In this document: piece after piece, positions 6,456-14,455 of the stretch
Layout: every line of letters begins with the position of its first letter
Numbering within the stretch: position 1 is the first letter of the stretch
NCBI GenBank assembly: GCA_026400305.1
Contig: JAPLPI010000305.1
Location: forward strand, 1 to 15,092
Length of the DNA: 15,092 bases
Direction: 5' to 3'
DNA from: Alphaproteobacteria bacterium
GTDB taxonomy: Bacteria > Pseudomonadota > Alphaproteobacteria > Micropepsales > Micropepsaceae
The notes under the pieces: generated by a model
Told to the model about the DNA's origin: nothing
Databases searched by the model: none
Seen by the model: only the letters and a program-made list of their open reading frames with translations
Made by a program: the position numbers and the translations under genes

Positions 6456-6612
6456 ATGAATTCGTCACGTCCCGAGGAAGAAGACCAAAAAGAAGAAGGG
6501 CTAGGCGGTCATCTCCGCTGCCAGGGCGCATAGCCGTTCCAGGTTGAAGGGCTCGGGCGCGCATCTCCGCGACGGTAAAAGCGTCCCGGCCAATTCTCCG
6601 CGCGGACGGCGC

Positions 6613-8709
6613 TTACTTGGGCGGCACCAGCCCGCGATGCTCCAGCATGGGACCGATATCGGGGTCCTTGCCATAAAAGGCCTTGAACATAGGACCGTAA
6701 TCCAGGGTATGGCCGCGCGACAGGATCAGGTCGCGGAAGCGCTGGCCATTGGCCCGGGTCAGCCCGCCATGGGCGGCGAACCAGGAATAGGCATCGTCAT
6801 CCAGCATCACTGTCCATTGATAGGCGTAATAGCCGGACGCATAGCCATTGGCCCAGATGTGCAGAAAATAGCTGGAGCGATAGCGCGTCGGCACATTGGG
6901 GAAATCGGTACCGGTATTCTTCAGCGCCTGTATCTCGAACGCGTCCACATCCTGCTTGGGCGTGCCGGGCGGCAAGGTGTGCCACTGCATGTCCAGCTGC
7001 GAGGCAGCCAGAAGCTCACCCAGCGCATAACCCTGGCCCCAATTCTCCGAAGCCTTGATCTTGTCCACCAGGCTTTGCGGGATGGTCGCGCCGGTCTTGT
7101 AGTTCACCGCGTAATGCTTGAGCACTTCGGGATACAGCGCCCAATGCTCGTTGAACTGGGACGGGAATTCGACAAAGTCGCGCGCCACATTGGTGCCCGA
7201 CACCAGCGGATAAGTCTGGTCGGCAAACAGGCCATGCAGTGCGTGGCCGAATTCGTGGAACATGGTGCTGACATCGTCGAAGCTGATCAGCGCCGGCGAG
7301 CCCGGCGCGGGCTTGGTGAAGTTGGCGACATTGTAGATCACGGGGCGGGTAGCCCGCAGTTTTGACTGACTGACAAAATTGCTCATCCAGGCGCCGCCGG
7401 ATTTGTCGTCGCGCTTGAAGTAATCGAAATACATCAGGCCCAGTTTTGAGCCGTCCTGGTCGAACACTTCATACACCATCACATCGGGATGATAGACCGG
7501 GATATCGGTGCGCTTCTTGAAGGTGATGCCGTACAGCTTGGTCGCTGCATAGAAGACGCCATCCTCCAGCACCTTGTGCAATTCGAAATAGGGCTTCAGC
7601 GCCTCTTCATCCAGATCGTAGCGCGCCTTGCGCACCTTTTCGGCATAGCGCTGCCAGTCCCAGGGCTTGAGATCGAAATGCTTTCCGTCCCTGTCGATGG
7701 CGGCCTGGATCAATTTGGCTTCTTCCGCAGCCTTGGCGCGGGTGGCTGGCGTCAGCTGGCGGATGAACTTGTCCACCGCCGCCGGCGTCTGGGCCATCTG
7801 GTCGTACAGCACATAGGACGCATAGTTGGGATAGCCCAGCAGCTTGGACTTCTCGGCACGGATCATGGCGAGTTGGGCGATGATGGCGCTGGTGTCGTTC
7901 TTGTCGCCCTTCTCGGTACGGGTCCAGCTGAGATGGAACAGCTTCTCGCGCGTGGCGCGATCCGACAGCGACGTCAGTAACGGCTGCTGGGTGGTGTTCT
8001 GCAGCGGCAGGACATATTTGCCATCAAGCTTGCGCCCCTTGGCCGCCTGCGCCGCATTGGCGATTTCCGCATCCGACAAACCGGCCAACTGCGCCTTGTC
8101 GCTCACCACCAGCGCACCAGCCTTGGCGCCCGCCACCAGCCTCTGCTGGAAATCGGTTTCCAGGCTGGCGTCCTGCTTGTTGATCTGCTGCAGCCGGGTT
8201 TTGTCCTTGTCCGACAGGTTGGCGCCAGCATGGACGAACTGGCGGTAATAAAGCGTCAGCACCTGCAGCGCTTCGGGGTTCAGCTTCAGCGCGGCGCGGC
8301 GGTCGTACAGCGTCTTTACCCGCGCGAACAATTTATGGTTGAGATAGATCGCATCATTGTGCGTCGCCAGCTTGGGCGCCTCGATGGTCTGCACTTTATC
8401 AAGCGAGGGATTGGTGTTGGCCTGCACCACGCCGAAGAACGCATTGTTGACCCGCTCCAGCATCTTGCCCGACTGCTCCATCGGCACTATGGTGTTGTCG
8501 AATGTGGGCGCGTACTCGTTGCCCGCGATAGCCGCGATCTCGGCCAGCTGCTGCTTCATGCCCGCCTCGAAGGCCGGCTGGTAGTCACTGTCCTTTATGA
8601 GGTCGAAGCGCGGCGCCTGATAAGGCAAGGTGCTGGGGGCATCGAACGGGCCCGCCAGCGCGGGCACGGCTGCGCCCAGCAACAGAGTGACATATATAAT
8701 GTTGCGCAT
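6613..8709 (-). CDS. dcp: Secreted M3-family oligopeptidase (peptidyl-dipeptidase Dcp type)
   Basis: Zinc metallopeptidase that trims short peptides. 698 residues, close to E. coli Dcp. The zinc motif HEFGH is at about residues 485-489, followed by the third ligand E514 in DFVEFPSQFNEHW, and YRSSYFLHIWANGYASGYYAY near the C-terminus as in Dcp. Residues 1-19 (MRNIIYVTLLLGAAVPALA) form a signal peptide, so it acts in the periplasm on peptides from diet or cell turnover. The frame also opens with a TTG at 8724. The ATG at 8709 is chosen because GGGGA lies about five bases upstream and it starts the signal peptide cleanly. It lies 51 bases downstream of the lytic transglycosylase on the same strand and may share its transcript. 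Confidence 0.93.
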   Translation of the reverse strand: MRNIIYVTLLLGAAVPALAGPFDAPSTLPYQAPRFDLIKDSDYQPAFEAGMKQQLAEIAAIAGNEYAPTFDNTIVPMEQSGKMLERVNNAFFGVVQANTNPSLDKVQTIEAPKLATHNDAIYLNHKLFARVKTLYDRRAALKLNPEALQVLTLYYRQFVHAGANLSDKDKTRLQQINKQDASLETDFQQRLVAGAKAGALVVSDKAQLAGLSDAEIANAAQAAKGRKLDGKYVLPLQNTTQQPLLTSLSDRATREKLFHLSWTRTEKGDKNDTSAIIAQLAMIRAEKSKLLGYPNYASYVLYDQMAQTPAAVDKFIRQLTPATRAKAAEEAKLIQAAIDRDGKHFDLKPWDWQRYAEKVRKARYDLDEEALKPYFELHKVLEDGVFYAATKLYGITFKKRTDIPVYHPDVMVYEVFDQDGSKLGLMYFDYFKRDDKSGGAWMSNFVSQSKLRATRPVIYNVANFTKPAPGSPALISFDDVSTMFHEFGHALHGLFADQTYPLVSGTNVARDFVEFPSQFNEHWALYPEVLKHYAVNYKTGATIPQSLVDKIKASENWGQGYALGELLAASQLDMQWHTLPPGTPKQDVDAFEIQALKNTGTDFPNVPTRYRSSYFLHIWANGYASGYYAYQWTVMLDDDAYSWFAAHGGLTRANGQRFRDLILSRGHTLDYGPMFKAFYGKDPDIGPMLEHRGLVPPK

Positions 8710-8760
8710 AACCGTCCCCGCCAAATAACGGGACGATATTACCCGGCTGGCGGGTGCGCG

Positions 8761-9596
8761 CTAGATCAAGCTGCCAACGCTGCGGATGGCGGCGGTCGCG
8801 ACACGGACCTCTTCGCGCACACCCTGGCGCTTGTGTTTGCCCAGGATCAGCACGGCCTTGACGCTGCCCGCATATTCGCCCGGCTGGGCGGCGCGCACGG
8901 CCGTGACCTTGGCCACATCGATCTTCACCGCCGCGCCGTCGGGACGGGACAGCTTCACCACGTCGGCCGCGCTGGCGATCTTCAGGCTGCGGTTGATGCC
9001 GCCGACATAGGCGCGGGTTTCGGCCGGCAGACGGCAACCTGCGCCACCCGGCCCGGGCCGGCGTTGTAGGCGGCGAACATCTTGGGAAAGCCGTAACGCC
9101 GGTGCAGCCAGCGCAGATAGGCGGTGCCGGCCATGATGTTGTCGCGCGCGTCGAACGGATTGGCGCCAAGCCGGTGCTGCGTCGCCATCTCGTCATAGGT
9201 GGCGGGCAACACCTGCATCAGGCCGATGGCGCCAGCGCGGGATACAATGGGCCTGTCCTGGCCCAGCATGGTTCGGCCGCCGCTTTCATACGCCATCACG
9301 GCGCGGATCCAGGTCTTGGACACATGAAAGCGCTGCGAGGCTTCGATGATGGTAGCGTCCCAGCGGTTCAAAAGCTGTGCCGAGGTCATGCCGGTTTCTT
9401 CGTCGTAAGCGGATGGCTGCACATCGGCGGCATCGATCAGGCGCAGCATCGGGCGATGCACCTTCACGCCCTTGAAATGCGTTGCGGGATTTTGCGTCAT
9501 CAGCGCAGCGGCTGCGACAAGCGTGCCGAATACCAGGGTACGGACAAAGCCGCGCGGAGACGGCTTCAGAACAGCAACAGTTTTGGAATCGGACAC
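8761..9596 (-). pseudogene. Membrane-anchored lytic transglycosylase (SLT family), frameshifted
   Basis: Murein-cleaving lytic transglycosylase domain. From the GTG at 9596 (GGGAG five bases upstream): one membrane helix (about 16-34), then the SLT fold with catalytic E104 in AYESGG, GAIGLMQVLPATY, NIMAGTAYL and AAYNAGPGRV. After GRVAQ the frame leaves the family sequence and stops at 8982-8984. In another frame the expected LPAETRAYVGGIN follows from 9030 and runs on through VVKLSRPDG to a stop at 8761. The shift therefore lies at about 9031-9038. The usual linker of several residues between GRV and LPAETR is also nearly gone, suggesting a small deletion. The catalytic core survives but the C-terminal 90 residues are out of frame. 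A sequencing error in this GC-rich run is the alternative. If repaired, the protein would have about 278 residues. Confidence 0.8.
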
Positions 9597-9725
9597 AGTG
9601 GCTCCCAACGAGGTCAGAGTGAAGGACGGTTCAAGAAACTTCTGGAACTTGCGGCCGCGTCAAACTTTTTCAGTTGGTGCGCAGAACCAATTCATTCCGC
9701 GCGTGTGTGCACCCCAGAAACGCGG

Positions 9726-9753
9726 ACATAACTTCATGTCTATGCGAATTCAA
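9726..9753 (-). promoter_or_regulatory. Possible promoter of the lytic transglycosylase gene
   Basis: On the minus strand TTGAAT (9748-9753) and TTATGT (9726-9731) are 16 bases apart, predicting a start near 9719 and a leader of about 120 bases. The gap between mlaC-like and transglycosylase genes is AT-richer than the coding DNA around it, fitting a promoter region. Weak evidence. Confidence 0.3.
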
Positions 9754-9758
9754 GCTGC

Positions 9759-9787
9759 AACTTTCGGAACAAAAGTTCCGGAAAGTT
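9759..9787 (-). terminator. Strong hairpin directly after the MlaC-like gene
   Basis: AACTTTCGGAAC (9759-9770) pairs with GTTCCGGAAAGTT (9775-9787), 12 bp with one bulged base and an AAAA/TTTT loop. It starts immediately after the TGA of the MlaC-like gene. No T-run follows on the minus strand, so it may be a weak terminator or an mRNA 3' stabiliser rather than a standard intrinsic terminator. Confidence 0.5.
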
Positions 9788-10381
9788 TCATTGCACCTGT
9801 GCAATGCACAGATGCGCGCTCAACGCTTTGATATCGCCGTTTTTTCGCGCGAGCACGCTGATAAAATCAGCCTGTTGCGCCGGTGCAAGCCAAATGCCCG
9901 CAACGCCGATATCCAGCAGCAGCAGTCTGGGCCCATCGGTGCGCACGCGAAAATCCACTTCCATCGGCGCCGCGCCGTTGCCCGTCAGGTTGGAAGTGAC
10001 GATGTAGTCGCCGGGCGCGCGTTCGCGCGACGATGTCACGTGCAGGCTCTGTCCGGCATAGCGCGCGAAATAGGATTGATAGACCGACTGCACATGATCC
10101 TGATAGGCGACGACATAGGCATCGAGATCGGCTTGCGATGCGCCATCGGCATAACGGCCCAGCATGAACAGCGCCACGCGGCGCACATCGGTAAGACCCA
10201 GCAAGAAGACCGCGAAACGCTCGCGGCGCGGGCCTGCACTGGCCGCCGGATCATTGAGGATGTCAAAGCCCGCCTGGATATTGCCGCTGACAAAGACTTC
10301 CGCCGGGTTGGCCGCCCATGCAGACGGGGTCAGGCTGACCACTAGCGCGCCTGCGCTGAGCAGGAGATTTCTGCGTTTCAT
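9788..10381 (-). CDS. MlaC/Ttg2D-family periplasmic phospholipid-binding protein
   Basis: Carries phospholipid (or hopanoid-related lipid) across the periplasm in Mla-type trafficking. 197 residues, usual size. N-terminus MKRRNLLLSAGALVVSLTPSAWA is a signal peptide cut near residue 23; the RR pair before a modest hydrophobic core makes Tat export possible. The mature part shows the family pattern: helical N-terminal region (DPAASAGPRRERFAVFLLG), GRYADGAS, YFARYAGQSL, then beta strands DYIVTSNL and MEVDFRVR and a final VARKNGDI helix. AAGGA lies about nine bases before the ATG. No mlaD, mlaE or mlaF gene is adjacent, so it is an orphan copy here. HpnM of hopanoid clusters is the closest alternative name. 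Confidence 0.8.
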   Translation of the reverse strand: MKRRNLLLSAGALVVSLTPSAWAANPAEVFVSGNIQAGFDILNDPAASAGPRRERFAVFLLGLTDVRRVALFMLGRYADGASQADLDAYVVAYQDHVQSVYQSYFARYAGQSLHVTSSRERAPGDYIVTSNLTGNGAAPMEVDFRVRTDGPRLLLLDIGVAGIWLAPAQQADFISVLARKNGDIKALSAHLCIAQVQ

Positions 10382-10464
10382 TAACAGTGATCCTTCGCCG
10401 GCCCGCGCTTGAAGCTTTTGGAGGCACCCCTTGAAAGCATTGCAAAAAAGGCCACGTTGTAACC

Positions 10465-11457
10465 ATGACCGCGCTGTCCGTCCTGGATCTTTCGCCCATC
10501 AAGCAGGGTTTCGATGCCGCGACGGCATTGCACGAAAGCCTGGAGCTGGCGCGCCATGTCGAGGCGCTGGGCTATCGTCGCTACTGGCTGGCCGAGCATC
10601 ACAACATGCCCGGCATCGCATCCGCCGCCACAGCAGTGGCGATCGGTCATGTCGCTGCCGGCACCAAAACCATCCGCGTCGGCGCTGGCGGCATCATGCT
10701 GCCCAACCATGCGCCGTTGGTGATCGCCGAACAGTTCGGCACGCTGGCGTCGCTATTTCCGGGCCGCATCGATCTGGGCCTGGGCCGCGCGCCCGGCACC
10801 GATCCGCGCACCGCGATTGCGTTGCGCCGGACCATGCAAGGCGGCGTCAACACATTCCCCCAGGATGTTCAGGAATTGCTGGCCTACTTCGCACCCAGCC
10901 AGCCGGGGCAGCTGGTGCGCGCCATTCCCGGTGAAGGCACCAATGTGCCGATCTGGATTTTGGGCTCCAGCCATTATGGCGCCCAGCTCGCCGCCGCGCT
11001 GGGATTGCCTTATGCCTTCGCCTCGCATTTCGCGCCGGCCGATCTGGAATACGCGCTGCAGATTTATCGCCAGCAATTCCGGCCCTCGCCGCATCTGGAC
11101 AAGCCATATGTCATGCTGGGGCTAAACGTCTTCGCCGCCGATACCAACGACGAAGCGCAGCTGCTATTCACGTCGCTGGAACAGGCCTTCATCAACCTGC
11201 GCACCGGCCATCCCGCGCCCCTGCCGCCGCCGCTGCCAGGTTATCGCGATCGTCTGGATCCGCGCCTGACCGACATGCTGGACAGCGCGCTGCGCTGCAC
11301 CATCGTGGGCGATCCGACTGCGATTGCCGAAGGTTTGGGCAGCTTCATCTCCCGCCACCAGACGGACGAGCTGATGATCACGGCCCAGATCTTCGATGCG
11401 GCAGCGCGGCGCAAGTCCTACGAGATATTGGCCCAGGTCCACGCACCCAGTGGCTGA
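10465..11457 (+). CDS. yhbW: Luciferase-like flavin monooxygenase, YhbW/MsnO8 type
   Basis: Predicted cytoplasmic FMN-dependent monooxygenase of the bacterial luciferase superfamily, 330 residues. It matches E. coli YhbW over nearly its whole length by recall: LSVLDLSPI at the start, [17 protein letters not shown] (about 40-56), [18 protein letters not shown] (75-92), [13 protein letters not shown] (99-111), [19 protein letters not shown] and ASHFAP in the middle, and the [12 protein letters not shown] helix. The physiological substrate of this group is not established. The ATG at 10465 has only AAAAGG 13 bases upstream, so initiation may be weak or leader-dependent. The 83-base divergent gap with the MlaC-like gene must hold both promoters; no convincing hexamers were seen. 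It is 92 bases before the cupin gene. Confidence 0.9.
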   Translation: MTALSVLDLSPIKQGFDAATALHESLELARHVEALGYRRYWLAEHHNMPGIASAATAVAIGHVAAGTKTIRVGAGGIMLPNHAPLVIAEQFGTLASLFPGRIDLGLGRAPGTDPRTAIALRRTMQGGVNTFPQDVQELLAYFAPSQPGQLVRAIPGEGTNVPIWILGSSHYGAQLAAALGLPYAFASHFAPADLEYALQIYRQQFRPSPHLDKPYVMLGLNVFAADTNDEAQLLFTSLEQAFINLRTGHPAPLPPPLPGYRDRLDPRLTDMLDSALRCTIVGDPTAIAEGLGSFISRHQTDELMITAQIFDAAARRKSYEILAQVHAPSG

Positions 11458-11473
11458 CTGCGGCGCCTGTGCC

Positions 11474-11490
11474 GCTGGCCCGGCGCCAGC
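11474..11490 (+). terminator. GC-rich hairpin after the yhbW-like gene
   Basis: GCTGGC (11474-11479) pairs with GCCAGC (11485-11490) over a 5-base loop, preceded by a smaller CGGC/GCCG repeat. No T-run follows, so it is at best a partial barrier to transcription before the cupin gene. Confidence 0.25.
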
Positions 11491-11549
11491 GCCACTGCTA
11501 GGGTAACCTACAGAAAACGACTTCATCAGAAGGGTTTTGGGAGGATCAC

Positions 11550-12512
11550 ATGCATTTCATCAAATGGGCCGCCGTTGCGGCGCTGGCACTCACAATCGGA
11601 TCGGACGCGCTGGCCCAGACCCAGGCGCAGGCCACCGCGCCGGCCCCCACTTCCAAGAACACCATCGCCTGGGCTGCCAAGCCCGCCAAGCTGCCGCCGT
11701 TCACCGGACCCAACAAGCTGGTCTATCACCAGGCCGACGTGCTGGCCGCGCACAGGGGCAAGCAGAGCTGGCAACAGGACGTGTTCCTCAGCCGCGATTA
11801 TGCCGGCGCCTGGATCTCGATGGCACCCGGTGAAAAGACCAAGACCCAGTTCTATGCCGATGACCGCGTCTTCTGGGTGGTGCAGTCCGGTCAGATGAAA
11901 GTGACCATCGAAGGCCAGGAGCCGTTCATCGCCTCCAAGCACTTTTTGATCCAGGTGCCCAAGCGCCTGCAATACAGCATGGAAGTAGTGGGCAATGAGC
12001 CGGCGCTGCGTTTCGAGATGCGCCCTGCCGGCGAATCCCCTGACTATCCGCTGAGCGAAACGCCCACGCCGGTGAAAGGCGTTGAGTATATCAAGGCGGT
12101 CTATAGCGGCCACGGCAACTATGACGGCAAGGTCAACGTCCCCTATATCGATTTCGAAAAACAGATCGTGCAGGGCGGCGAGAAGCGCGGCGTGTGGCTG
12201 CGCGACGACAACAACTATGTCACCATCCTGCGCTCGGCCAAGGGTGTGCCGACCCCGGCCGACAATGTGTGGGGTCACTTCCACGCCAACTTCCCGGAAA
12301 TCTGGCTGATCATCGAAGGCACCCAGCAATTCCTGGTGGAAGGCGAAAAGCTGATCACCGTCACCGATGGCGACCTGGTCGCAGCCCCCACCGGCCGCTG
12401 GCACCGCGCCATGCCCTATGGCGACGGCCCCTCCACGCGCCTGGCTTACATTCCGCGCCCCGACAATCTGCACTGGTATCAGCCCGAGCAGGCGACTGGC
12501 GGCGGCAATTGA
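11550..12512 (+). CDS. Secreted two-domain cupin protein
   Basis: 320 residues with a signal peptide (MHFIKWAAVAALALTIGSDALAQ, cut near 22-23), so periplasmic. Two cupin barrels follow: about 85-160 (ISMAPGEKTKTQF...VPKRLQYS) and about 235-302 (WGHFHANFPEIWLIIEGTQQ...GRWHRAMP). The second keeps a full metal set, H243, H245, E250 and H285. The first has no His pair or Glu at the matching places (QFYADD) and is probably structural. GGGAGG lies five bases before the ATG, a strong ribosome-binding site. Cupin enzymes include oxygenases, isomerases and sugar-binding proteins, and the sequence does not tell which. The spacing of 92 bases from the flavin monooxygenase allows, but does not show, a shared transcript. 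Confidence 0.8.
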   Translation: MHFIKWAAVAALALTIGSDALAQTQAQATAPAPTSKNTIAWAAKPAKLPPFTGPNKLVYHQADVLAAHRGKQSWQQDVFLSRDYAGAWISMAPGEKTKTQFYADDRVFWVVQSGQMKVTIEGQEPFIASKHFLIQVPKRLQYSMEVVGNEPALRFEMRPAGESPDYPLSETPTPVKGVEYIKAVYSGHGNYDGKVNVPYIDFEKQIVQGGEKRGVWLRDDNNYVTILRSAKGVPTPADNVWGHFHANFPEIWLIIEGTQQFLVEGEKLITVTDGDLVAAPTGRWHRAMPYGDGPSTRLAYIPRPDNLHWYQPEQATGGGN

Positions 12513-12540
12513 AGCCCCGACCATGTTGACAGGAGTTCAC

Positions 12541-12641
12541 CGTCCGGCCACCGGCTGCCACCGTTTCGCCTTCGGCCTGCCGGACGACGAATAAGGGGAC
12601 AAACACCCCCATTGTGACGGCGGCGGCGCGCCAGCGTCGCC
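12541..12641 (+). terminator. Cluster of hairpins after the cupin gene
   Basis: Three hairpins lie in series: CGTCCGGC (12541-12548) with GCCGGACG (12579-12586); GGGG with CCCC at about 12597-12609; and GGCGGCG with CGTCGCC at 12619-12641, followed by an AT-rich stretch (CATTTGTATTTACTGG). Together they probably end the cupin transcript. The sequence up to the next promoter shows no gene; a 23-codon frame at about 12523 lacks a ribosome-binding site. Confidence 0.4.
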
Positions 12642-12688
12642 CCTAATCATTTGTATTTACTGGTATATTTATCCAAACCGGGACCGCC

Positions 12689-12718
12689 TTGACGCCCGCA
12701 TGACGACATAGCAATCAA
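12689..12718 (+). promoter_or_regulatory. Possible promoter of the DUF47-pit operon
   Basis: TTGACGC (12689-12695), 15 bases, then GCAATCAA (12711-12718). This resembles the alphaproteobacterial housekeeping consensus TTGACGS with a downstream GCTANAWC-like box. The start would be near 12724, about 17 bases before the GTG. No clear PhoB box was found nearby. Confidence 0.35.
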
Positions 12719-12740
12719 ACGGCCAGCCCGGGGGTCCACA

Positions 12741-13385
12741 GTGCTGCACTTTTTCCAGGCCTTGATGCCGCGCGAGGAAAAATTCTTCGCACTCTTCAAT
12801 GCCCATGCCCGCACCCTGGTCGAAGGAGCCATCGCGTTGCGCGACCTTCTGGAAGGTGGCCCCGGCGTCGCCGACGCCTGCCGCCGCATCGTCACCCATG
12901 AAAACCAGGCCGACGCCATCGCCCGCGATGTGCTGATTGGCGTGCGCCGCACCTTCATCACCCCCTTTGACCGTGGCGACATCAAGGACCTGATTGGTCA
13001 GCTGGACGATGCCATCGACCAGATGCAGAAGACCGCCAAGGCGATCACCCTGTTCGAAGTCAGCAGCTTCGAGCTGCAGATGCGCCAGATGGCCGACATC
13101 ATCCTGCGCTGTGCCGAGCTGACAGTAGAAGCGGTGAGCCTGCTTGGTTCCATGCGCGACAGCCAGGCGCGCATCAATGCCATCGCCGAAGAGATTACCC
13201 GGCTGGAAGAACAGGCCGACGAGCTGAACGACCAGGGCATCAAGGCGCTGTATCTCAAGTACAAGGGCGGCGACGCCATGTCCTTCATCGTCGGCAACGA
13301 GATCTATGACCACCTGGAAAAGGTGGTGGACCGCTTCGAAGACGTCGCCAACCGCATCAGCGGCATCGTCATCGAGCAAGTCTGA
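12741..13385 (+). CDS. DUF47 (PhoU-like) Pit accessory protein
   Basis: All-helical cytoplasmic protein related to PhoU (PF01865), thought to control the phosphate permease encoded with it. 214 residues, normal length. Seen: LMPREEKFFALFNAHA at the N-terminus, a HENQADAIARDV metal-type helix (E and D residues about 54-62), ITPFDRGDIKDLIGQLDDAID (73-93), and the C-terminal EIYDHLEKVVDRFEDVANRI, which carries the E/D-x-x-x-D pattern repeated in PhoU proteins. It starts with GTG at 12741, with GGGGG six bases upstream. Its TGA overlaps the ATG of the permease by one base (TGATG at 13383-13387), indicating translational coupling. The pair is a common bacterial arrangement. Confidence 0.93.
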   Translation: MLHFFQALMPREEKFFALFNAHARTLVEGAIALRDLLEGGPGVADACRRIVTHENQADAIARDVLIGVRRTFITPFDRGDIKDLIGQLDDAIDQMQKTAKAITLFEVSSFELQMRQMADIILRCAELTVEAVSLLGSMRDSQARINAIAEEITRLEEQADELNDQGIKALYLKYKGGDAMSFIVGNEIYDHLEKVVDRFEDVANRISGIVIEQV

Positions 13386-14377
13386 TGGTTTTGATCGCGA
13401 TCCTGATCGCCATCGCCCTGATCTTCGACTTTCTGAATGGGCTGCATGACGCGGCCAATTCAATCGCCACCATCGTGTCCACCCGGGTTCTGTCGCCGCG
13501 CTATGCCGTGGCCTGGGCGGCTTTCTTCAACTTCATTGCCTTTGCGGTGTTCGGCTTGCATGTCGCCGCCACTATCGGCACCGGCATCGTTTCGCCTCAC
13601 ATCATCGATGACGCCGTGATCTTCGGGGCGCTGATGGGCGCCATTGTGTGGAACGTGGTGACCTGGCAGGCGGGCATCCCCTCGTCATCCTCCCACGCGC
13701 TGATCGGCGGGCTGGTGGGGGCGGGCCTTTGCAAGGGCGGCTGGAACGCCGTGGTCTGGTCGGGCCTTGGCAAGACCGCCGCCGCCATCGTGCTGTCGCC
13801 GGCCACCGGCTTTGTCGTCGCCCTGCTGCTGATCCTGATCGTGTCCTGGAGCTTCATCAAGGCGCACCCGATCTGGGTGGACAAGGTCTTTCGCCATGTG
13901 CAGTTCATTTCCGCCAGCGCCTACAGCCTGGGCCATGGCGGCAATGACGCGCAGAAAACCATGGGCATCATCGCCGCGCTGCTGTTCGCGCACGGCATGG
14001 CAGGCGGCAAATTCCATGTCCCCTTCTGGGTGGTGCTGGCCTGCCAGGCGGCGATGGCACTGGGCACATTGTTCGGCGGCTGGCGCATTGTGCGCACCAT
14101 GGGTTCGCGCATCACCCACCTGACGCCGATGCAGGGCGTCTGCGCCGAGACCGCGGGCGCCGTCACCCTGTTTGGCGCCACCTGGCTGGGCGTACCGGTT
14201 TCCACCACCCATACCATTACCGGCTCCATCGTCGGCGTTGGCGCGGCCCGCCGCGTGTCGGCGGTTCGCTGGAACGTGACCAAGGACATCGTCGTGGCCT
14301 GGATTGTGACCATGCCGGCCGCCGGCCTGATCGGCGCGGTGTTCTATCTGCTGGCCGCCACGTTTCATCTGGGCTGA
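13385..14377 (+). CDS. pit: Pit-family inorganic phosphate transporter
   Basis: Inner-membrane low-affinity phosphate symporter of the PiT family, 330 residues, the shorter bacterial form. The two family signatures are present: NGLHDAANSIATIV near the N-terminus (18-31) and GHGGNDAQKTMGII in the second half (about 184-197). Each half also has its serine-rich re-entrant motif: GIPSSSSHALIGG and GVPVSTTHTITGS. About ten hydrophobic helices can be traced. The internal pseudo-repeat is as expected for PiT. It is translated from an ATG that shares a base with the DUF47 stop codon. Phosphate control is plausible but no Pho box was recognised. Confidence 0.95.
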   Translation: MVLIAILIAIALIFDFLNGLHDAANSIATIVSTRVLSPRYAVAWAAFFNFIAFAVFGLHVAATIGTGIVSPHIIDDAVIFGALMGAIVWNVVTWQAGIPSSSSHALIGGLVGAGLCKGGWNAVVWSGLGKTAAAIVLSPATGFVVALLLILIVSWSFIKAHPIWVDKVFRHVQFISASAYSLGHGGNDAQKTMGIIAALLFAHGMAGGKFHVPFWVVLACQAAMALGTLFGGWRIVRTMGSRITHLTPMQGVCAETAGAVTLFGATWLGVPVSTTHTITGSIVGVGAARRVSAVRWNVTKDIVVAWIVTMPAAGLIGAVFYLLAATFHLG

Positions 14378-14378
14378 C

Positions 14379-14405
14379 CCCAATCGTTAACGCATCCGAT
14401 TTGGG
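14379..14405 (+). terminator. Hairpin after pit
   Basis: CCCAATCG (14379-14386) pairs with CGA-TTGGG (14397-14405) with one bulged T and a 10-base loop, starting right after the pit stop. There is no T-run, so it is a weak or Rho-assisted terminator at best. Confidence 0.3.
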
Positions 14406-14455
14406 CCGTAGACGGATGAACCCTACAATGGAGTCAACGAATCACGCGTGGACGG

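Noticed and set aside
6544..7365. Plus-strand frame of 273 codons
   Set aside because: Antisense to the M3 peptidase C-terminal half, including the HEFGH region; a shadow.
8585..9196. Minus-strand frame of 203 codons crossing the transglycosylase/peptidase junction
   Set aside because: It is a third frame relative to both SLT segments; composition is Arg/Gln/Pro-rich without motifs.
11526..12524. Minus-strand frame of 332 codons
   Set aside because: Antisense to the cupin gene; the plus frame has a signal peptide, a strong ribosome-binding site and cupin metal ligands.
12523..12594. 23-codon plus frame starting MLTGVHRPATG
   Set aside because: No ribosome-binding site, and it is folded into a long inverted repeat after the cupin gene; more likely part of a terminator region.
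12641..12680. AT-rich stretch with two TATTTA copies upstream of the DUF47 gene, considered as a Pho box
   Set aside because: The copies do not match the CTGTCAT-type PhoB half-site and are not 11 bases apart in the required pattern.
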